Source: a virus. Taken from it: a stretch of DNA of 32,076 bases. Location of the stretch: the IMG/VR virus record IMGVR_UViG_3300029893_000045, positions 1 to 32,076 of that record; one strand, given 5' to 3'. Below the pieces are notes generated by a model that searched no databases, was not told the DNA's origin, and saw only the letters and a list, made by a program, of their open reading frames with translations. Shown in pieces: positions 28,401 through 32,076 of this stretch. Both the position numbers and the translations under genes were made by a program. Position 1 is the stretch's first letter. Every line of letters starts with the position of its first letter.

Positions 28401-30852
28401 CGGCCTGGTGGACGACATCAAAAAGGTTTCCGACCGCGCTCTATCCAGCATGAGGGTGGACGTGGAATACCGCGAGGCCGTCAAGGCCCTGCTGACCGAG
28501 TTTGACGTGGTCAAGCGGCGGCCCGACACCATCCTTAAACTGAAAGCCTTGCAGGAATACGTCAACAAGGCCGAGGCCAGCGGCAAGGACATCTTCCTGC
28601 CGGACGAAATGCGCAAACGCCTGGAAATTCTGACGCTGCGGCCGCTGGACGAGATGTCCAACGCAGAGCTGGAGAATGCCCTGCGCGACCTGCACATCAT
28701 CGAGGCGGTCGGCCGGGAGGGCCAGGCGCAGAAAGAGGCGGCTTGGGAGATGGAAAAGGGCGAGTGGCGCCGGTCGCTTGCCGCGGCAGCCAAGCCGCTG
28801 ACTAACTTGTCGGCCGAGCTCTCCAAGGCGGCCCAGCGGTGGGCCTGGGCGCAGGAGGTCTACTGGTCGCTGGCGCCTATGAACGTCCTGTTCGACCGCC
28901 TGGACGGCGGCAAGGGCGATTACAGCGGCCCCCATTCGCGCATGAAGGCTATCCTGGACGCCGATTTCTTCCGCTTCCTGGACCTTAAGCGCCGGCACAT
29001 CGGCCCGGTCCTTGACCTGGTGGATAAGCACGGCATGGGCGAGGGCGAGCTTACCCGGATAGGTATTTACGCTTTCAAGGTGCAGAAGGACGGCGTTGAC
29101 CGCGTGCTGTCCACCATGCCCGAGCTCACGCGTGAGTTCGTCGAGCGCCTGACGCTGACCGGCCCGGAGATGGAGGTTTACCGGGCTATGCGCGAGAATA
29201 TGGAGGCCCTCTACCCGGAGATGAAGCGCCTGATGGGCCGGCTTTATAACCGGGAGGTCGGCAAGGTGGAGAATTACTTCTCCATGATGACCGATTGGGA
29301 TAAGCTGATGGACATGGAGGTCCTTGAGCGCCTGGCGGCCTCGCCGGACGAGTTCACCGGTATGCGCAAGAACATCACGGCCGGCTTTTCTAAAGAGCGC
29401 AAGCCGCGCGCTAAGACGCCCATCAGGATGAATGCCGGGCAGGTGTTCATCCAGCATATGACGGACCTGGCCTACTTTGTGGCTATGCAGGAGAACATTA
29501 AAAAGTTCTCCGAGATAGTCAGCAGCGAGGAGTATGTCGAGGCCGCCGGCCCCACCGGCGCCAAAATAACGCGCGGCTGGCTGGATCTGCTGGCGCGGCA
29601 GGGCAAGGCCGAGGGCTCCAAGCGCATAGCCATGCTGGACACGTTGCGCGTCAATATCGGTTCTGCGGTGCTGGGCTTTAAGCTGTCCTCGTTCCTGATT
29701 CAGACCACGTCCTTTATGGACGGGGCGGCCCTTACCGGCGGCGCGAACATGACGCAGGCGCTCTCCTACGTCCTGTCGGACAAGCAGGCCCGGTCTTGGC
29801 TGCTGGCGAACTTTCCGAAGCTGCGCGAGCGCGTGGGTGATGACGTGTCGTTCCGCGACCTGGCGCAGACCGAGTGGCTGAAAAAGATTCAGACTATGGG
29901 ATATATCCCGCTGAAATGGCTGGACGGGATAATGGCTACGACTACCACCCTGGCCGGCTATATGCAGCGCGCCAAGGAGAACGGCGTGGAGCTCGACTTC
30001 ACCGCGGCGCCGGATAAGGTGGCGGCCAAGCACGCGAGCTGGGCGCTCGACCGGACGCAGGCCAGCCCGTTCTTCATAGACGTGGGCGTGGCGTTCAATT
30101 CGCCCAAGTTCCTGTTTGGCAATGTGTCGGTCAATAAGGCGCTGTTGCAGTTCAAGCAGTTCGTAATAAACCGCTGGTTCTTCATGTCCTACGATGTGCC
30201 GCGGCTGGAATCCACGGCCGACAAGGCCAGCGCTTACGGCTGGCTGCTGGCCGCCGGTCTGGCCGAGATGGGCGTGCGCGGCGCCTCGCGCGGGATCGTG
30301 CTGTCGGCCCTGGGCGCTGCCGGCTTGGGGATAGCCTCTGCGGTCAAGGGTGCCGACGACGATGATGATATGTGGCGCAATTACGCGCTGACCCTGTTGG
30401 GCATGGTGCCGTTCCTGGACGCGCCGATGTCGGCCATGCGGTATGGCTCTTTCCCTATCCCGGTCCTGGACACGGCCGCCAAGGCGTTCACCAATTCCGG
30501 GGACGCGATTAATGCGCAGAACGGCTACCGGCGTGTGACCGGGCTGCGCAAGGCCCTGACCGCTTTCGCTTCGTTGGCGGGCATACCCGGTACCGCGCAG
30601 GTCGGTCAAATACTGGCCTGGTCGTATAACCCCAAGACGCTGACTTTTCCCTACAGTGCGGAATACTGGGAGCTAGTCGAGCTGGGGCACACACGCACGG
30701 CCGGGGAGACGGCCCGCCTGCGCCGCCTGGACGCAGCCAAGGGGCGGTTTTCAGCCTACGCCAAGGTCTACCGCGACGCCATGCAGAAGGGGGACATAGA
30801 GGCCGCGGCCGGGTCCGCGCGCCGGGCGGCTGACGCGTTGGAGGGGCTGTGA
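22489..30852 (+). CDS. Giant polyvalent virion protein with JAMM/RadC-like domain
   Basis: 2787 residues in one frame. About 135-360: Gly/Ala-rich amphipathic or membrane-active segments. Pro/Ala linkers to about 850. About 890-960: a polyvalent-protein module (F-Y-S-K-L). About 1060-1410: another, with F-I-E-E-V-Q-S-D-W-H. About 1460-1640: a metalloprotease-like domain with H1572-N-H1574-x7-S1582-x2-D1585, the JAMM pattern of RadC. About 1640-1770: a mixed domain; about 1780-1845: SH3-like; 1870-2110: helical; about 2110-2787: the conserved C-terminal region of large polyvalent proteins, with a hydrophobic segment near 2600. Such proteins are packed in the head and ejected; domains may counter defence or remodel DNA and membrane. 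Confidence 0.8.
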   Translation: MADTRAYLDYITKKRQKRERIENVDFSKMPAGVDVMAVAEELGRDLPDSYRNEIMSRATKRGQIKALDYNVALPRPAVQYAEPGTMPQWPPTAAPTPGRPDVPAIGMAPSLPTPTPAEISAGRKTVKEFGVDLPKGLGKAAAGGLTSVVSGGVEGFGNIAGALGALDVEADSKTVSDFVNAFSQRHLQNEEKDILYDIASGLGSTLPFMGIGRAVAGGVRVAGALAKTQKGLDLAAKLGTVLGVSSIAVTNAMVEGGAAAQELRYEGKSRKTQDDAFWRAFFLNVPLTAVLNRWMIGDKAVKNRLAAFLQGGRSEAAEETLQNFISKLSQGKPVDLGEALYEGGIGAIVGGGMATVATPVQAPAPAPLPGLPLSPNLDEATKARAGQMAQTDPVAAMKLVVPASEWQAIDRMAGEIAEAAEADASVPAAEKRMAVQAALTGVLQNSLAPAAPAVTGAEAEGVAPGMPAPAVPVDPQVNFMRTQVGVLRMVSEKMGLDNKQISDLVLDKARDGVTLRQIVQKGIAEGKTPEQMADEYGAFLEGIQRTAAAQAQAAPAPTPLPEAEKPATAPTAAPEAAPEAVEAAPAGRWSDIADAKTAAPGMAVAALDMTDEGAGAVILKTADNRFVVRSEFADVQSEDPDGFFPSVEAAKAAIEAAVPTPGVAPAEMAPEAALPVIEAAPGRPEGRPDLPEAALEYEAQREEARAANQPVYEPEVETPDFETVVPTPEAGHPAALTYEAAKGRFKNLTPEQHKALVRGRLAAGQVVPEEVMAAYPDLEAESRAQAEEAMRREEGPAARPLLDLIVSRGYINRANYEKHWAGELPRDDMRFYIRKNGKATVSQLAEAAAEAGIIPEASENALFEAVGKELRGRAVIAKEAPASFLAEPAAPVFYSKLQATIAEKMSGPMSADQLRALVKNAAIKQEELDWYDLDGFLEKNPKPSKADVLDYLAANELKITEIVKGEAVGGKMSRQEALSRIKPAFEAKGYTVAVDEADPDSPIYFSKGEEDIEFADLPEDLKAAALQYENRVLAPGEVRRKSDTRYGAHVLPGGENYREVLFTLPVERVSAVPADVQALIDEDSGESLEAADNLAREKYGMRVEIDPDTDLAYVVPMKGERLYQGPHWSEDNVLAHLRLNDRTVDGKRTLFIEEVQSDWHQAGREKGYKADVKKRYPEIMKKIEALNKKEAAMDFNNWSPEKEQEHSALKNERDDLYDLIRSQKRDAVADAPFKKTWHEFVMKRALRMAVDEGYDVVAWTTGAQQADRYNLGKHVDSLEWTQVSGRSFDIRGIKNGKQVIVRQFVREPDLPGLVGKEVSAKIIAARDVYKNPTGKPYDATPKGELSGADLQVGGQGMAGFYDKMLPDFVNKFTKKWGGKVGQTQMDISGGKPLTGYEPDFAPDGVAQIHTLAITPEMRRAAMSGFPLFEPGHKYTQDELFPTELEAFTEPPAKAEARVIDDIKKVKPVGQFHDLRLDKAAKRMEKDFKERGVTRFVGQKIETLQDVAEIAAVYRHPFIEHAQFIFIKDGKFVGSQHFSSGLIDEIRITEQEVMDAVAKGMTEFGADGFYMSHNHPSGNPSPSDTDVKTAGKLGRNFGDSFKGSLVTDHSHFVAIDTKGEAILHAFKEEKPRFRKGELEPAAVGAFFRGQPVVDKPGSAADFSRGVLDGRQMGIMFLDVRLAVLSFDHVDPSGVDVNKYIEKMRRKYGAATTIMVTGDEGFSKMKKTGVIGGVTQDLVVLSADGSYKSVRLGNIPGWRYSKMQTQVSSLVGEAAPQYGAPDRKALRRMRPGAKLTARGRINDPSIKGGIPRGASVTVVDVDPSTGQMVVDYEGALAFAGPEMFRETYQKPEPVRPVPGIPVKRAVERATGVKPVERPVETTEMRLLNAKLATEEKAARLAAKAVKAELLEDMREAKRGAESLRKSAVEYIGKNVPKALQYKFVQMAANAKTVVGLAKVVVRADAEADKAYRRGLVDDIKKVSDRALSSMRVDVEYREAVKALLTEFDVVKRRPDTILKLKALQEYVNKAEASGKDIFLPDEMRKRLEILTLRPLDEMSNAELENALRDLHIIEAVGREGQAQKEAAWEMEKGEWRRSLAAAAKPLTNLSAELSKAAQRWAWAQEVYWSLAPMNVLFDRLDGGKGDYSGPHSRMKAILDADFFRFLDLKRRHIGPVLDLVDKHGMGEGELTRIGIYAFKVQKDGVDRVLSTMPELTREFVERLTLTGPEMEVYRAMRENMEALYPEMKRLMGRLYNREVGKVENYFSMMTDWDKLMDMEVLERLAASPDEFTGMRKNITAGFSKERKPRAKTPIRMNAGQVFIQHMTDLAYFVAMQENIKKFSEIVSSEEYVEAAGPTGAKITRGWLDLLARQGKAEGSKRIAMLDTLRVNIGSAVLGFKLSSFLIQTTSFMDGAALTGGANMTQALSYVLSDKQARSWLLANFPKLRERVGDDVSFRDLAQTEWLKKIQTMGYIPLKWLDGIMATTTTLAGYMQRAKENGVELDFTAAPDKVAAKHASWALDRTQASPFFIDVGVAFNSPKFLFGNVSVNKALLQFKQFVINRWFFMSYDVPRLESTADKASAYGWLLAAGLAEMGVRGASRGIVLSALGAAGLGIASAVKGADDDDDMWRNYALTLLGMVPFLDAPMSAMRYGSFPIPVLDTAAKAFTNSGDAINAQNGYRRVTGLRKALTAFASLAGIPGTAQVGQILAWSYNPKTLTFPYSAEYWELVELGHTRTAGETARLRRLDAAKGRFSAYAKVYRDAMQKGDIEAAAGSARRAADALEGL

Positions 30853-31430
30853 GGGCGCTCCTGGCGGTCCTGCTCCTGCTGCCGGCCTATGCCGGCGCGC
30901 AGGTGTTTCCCTATGAGGTTAAGGATCCGGCCACCAACCGGAATCTGTATTTCCTTTGGGAGAACATTTTAAAGCTCAAAAACATCACCGGGACCGGCGG
31001 CTCCTTTATCTTCACATCTTCCGAGTTCGGCGGTGATGTGTCCGGCACCTACGACAACCTGGTCGTGATAGACAATAGCCACCTACACAACATGACGTCG
31101 CTACAGGGCGTTTTGTCGAGCACTTCACCGGTCCCGATTGCGCTTGTAGATTTGTCCACAGTTACTACTGCATTGGATGGGAAATTATCTCTATCCGGCG
31201 GGACGGTGACGGGCGGCCTTACGAGCACGTCGTGGGCTAATTTCACGTCCAGTGTAACGGCTTCCGCTTTCTACGGTGACGGGTCAAATCTTACCGGGAT
31301 TTCGTCTGTTGGAGGGGCCGGGGTTTTGCAGCTTGATGATGACGGCAATCTGCTTCCTGACGATATTGTGACGTTGGACTCCTATCTTGAAGTCGTCGGC
31401 AATGATATAATCCCTTTGGAGATACCATGA
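30849..31430 (+). CDS. Fibre-type protein with signal peptide
   Basis: 193 residues from GTG 30849, which overlaps the giant gene stop (GTGA). Residues 1-17 are a Sec signal (Arg2, A-L-L-A-V-L-L-L-L-P-A-Y, site A-G-A/Q). The mature part has fibre features: T-G-T-G-G-S-F-I, D-L-S-T-V-T-T-A-L-D-G-K-L, S-G-G-T-V-T-G-G-L, and G-D-G-S-N-L-T-G-I, all recurrent in tail fibres and in endosialidase-chaperone proteins. It ends with L-D-D-D-G-N-L-L-P-D. It is a short fibre or fibre base, followed at an ATGA overlap by a related protein. Confidence 0.65.
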   Translation: MRALLAVLLLLPAYAGAQVFPYEVKDPATNRNLYFLWENILKLKNITGTGGSFIFTSSEFGGDVSGTYDNLVVIDNSHLHNMTSLQGVLSSTSPVPIALVDLSTVTTALDGKLSLSGGTVTGGLTSTSWANFTSSVTASAFYGDGSNLTGISSVGGAGVLQLDDDGNLLPDDIVTLDSYLEVVGNDIIPLEIP

Positions 31431-32017
31431 TAAAAATACTGCTGACTGTTTTTCTTTTCGCGGGAAACGCCGACGCCGCCACCCGCAATTTCATACCTCG
31501 CAGGACCGGCGAAGGGTATATCGGCCTGTCTACGCGCACCTGGGCGGGAGTGTATGCTGACCAGTTTTGGGGCTCCGGCGCGGGCCTGACCTCCCTCACC
31601 GCTTCGGAACTGACGGGCACGGTGCCGACCGGCAGCGTTGATCTGTCCACCGTGACAACGGCTCTGGCCGGGAAGGTCGCCAAAGCCGGCGACACGATGA
31701 CGGGCAACCTAGCGCTCCCCAACTTGACGGCGACCTACGGCGTATCTGCGGCCACGGCGGTTATCACTTCGTCTATGACGGCGGGGTACGTCCTTGGTGA
31801 CGGCAAGGGGCTGACGGGCGTTATCCATTCTACGGCTACGGGGACTTATGGGCATTCCATAACGGGGAACGCCGGGACTGTCACCAATGGCGTGTATACG
31901 ACCGGGTCCTATGCGAACCCCGCCTGGATAACGTCCCTTGCGACATCGAAGATAGACCTGTCCACGGTGACGGCCAACCACGTCCTCAAAGCTGGCGATA
32001 CCATGACGGGCAATCTG
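31149..32017 (+). repeat. Three fibre modules DLSTVT...TGNL across two genes
   Basis: Related coding units at 31149-31220 (first fibre gene), 31640-31711 and 31955-32017 (second fibre gene) each encode D-L-S-T-V-T, a short variable part and G-G/D-T-V/M-T-G-G/N-L. The nucleotide sequences have diverged, especially the first. They suggest that the two fibre genes arose by duplication. Confidence 0.6.
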
Positions 32018-32076
32018 ACCCTTAACAGCGGCTCGAATACGCGACACGTCTATGGGTACATAGACTCAACGCAGAG
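31427..32076 (+). CDS. Tail fibre protein with signal peptide, 3' end outside window
   Basis: The frame is open from ATG 31427 to the window edge (216 codons). Residues 1-17 are a Sec signal (Lys3, I-L-L-T-V-F-L-F-A-G, site A-D-A/A). The next residues T-W-A-G-V-Y-A-D-Q-F-W are typical of receptor-binding fibres, followed by two modules D-L-S-T-V-T plus G-D-T-M-T-G-N-L (at 31640-31711 and 31955-32017) and G-D-G-K-G-L-T-G-V. T-M-T-G-N-L is a familiar repeat of phage tail fibres. The C-terminus, probably the host-binding or chaperone part, is missing. Confidence 0.75.
   Translation, partial: MIKILLTVFLFAGNADAATRNFIPRRTGEGYIGLSTRTWAGVYADQFWGSGAGLTSLTASELTGTVPTGSVDLSTVTTALAGKVAKAGDTMTGNLALPNLTATYGVSAATAVITSSMTAGYVLGDGKGLTGVIHSTATGTYGHSITGNAGTVTNGVYTTGSYANPAWITSLATSKIDLSTVTANHVLKAGDTMTGNLTLNSGSNTRHVYGYIDSTQ

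Noticed and set aside
28441-30609. Antisense open frame of about 720 codons opposite the giant gene
   Set aside because: Same complement-strand artefact; no ribosome site, no domains, and fully inside a conserved + strand gene.

Overview
The window is a contiguous piece of a tailed dsDNA bacteriophage (Caudoviricetes) genome, or of a prophage carrying one. Every recognisable gene lies on the + strand. Genes are packed with ATGA, GTGA or TAATG stop/start overlaps, and the order runs DNA metabolism, replication, packaging, head, tail. A large (about 710-residue) portal, an adaptor-like protein, a nozzle-like protein, a giant internal protein and fibres, with no tape measure or tail-tube gene, suggest a short-tailed (podovirus-like) particle. 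No integrase, lysis gene or tRNA is visible, and both ends cut through genes, so lifestyle cannot be decided. The DNA is GC-rich but uses ATA isoleucine codons freely. Several virion-type genes begin with Sec signal peptides, so the host exports proteins by Sec. The host cannot be named from sequence alone.

Region 1 (1-4992), early and recombination genes: the last 39 codons of a cytosine-C5 methyltransferase; small Cys-rich and helix-turn-helix proteins; a 44-residue ribbon-helix-helix protein behind a consensus promoter that carries a perfect palindrome between its -35 and -10 boxes; an HD-domain protein; a one-pass membrane peptide; then a recombination set (Sak4-like ATPase, SSB-like protein ending in EEEVPF, RecB-like PD-(D/E)XK nuclease, RuvC-like resolvase).

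Region 2 (4993-7986), replication: a promoter, a structured leader containing a candidate bulged-G (sarcin-ricin-like) module and a 25-codon leader ORF, then a lambda-O-type initiator. The initiator gene contains four identical 18-bp palindromic iterons followed by an A-rich strand, the layout of lambda ori. Four tiny overlapping genes, three of them Cys-rich, lead to a DnaB-type helicase.

Region 3 (7989-11331), modification and packaging: a promoter placed so that transcription should begin at the start codon; a ParB-like/adenine methyltransferase fusion with a G9 run just before its DPPY motif; small and large terminase subunits, with a T8 run at the large-subunit start.

Region 4 (11336-32076), virion: portal, small proteins, scaffold, DUF5309/SU10-like major capsid protein, a signal-peptide protein, adaptor, a nozzle-like protein with signal peptide and an apparent carbohydrate-binding-type insertion, two Ala/Pro-rich proteins, a 2787-residue polyvalent protein containing a JAMM/RadC-like metalloprotease domain, and two fibre-type proteins that both begin with signal peptides. 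The recurrence of Sec signals among virion genes is the most unusual property of the window.
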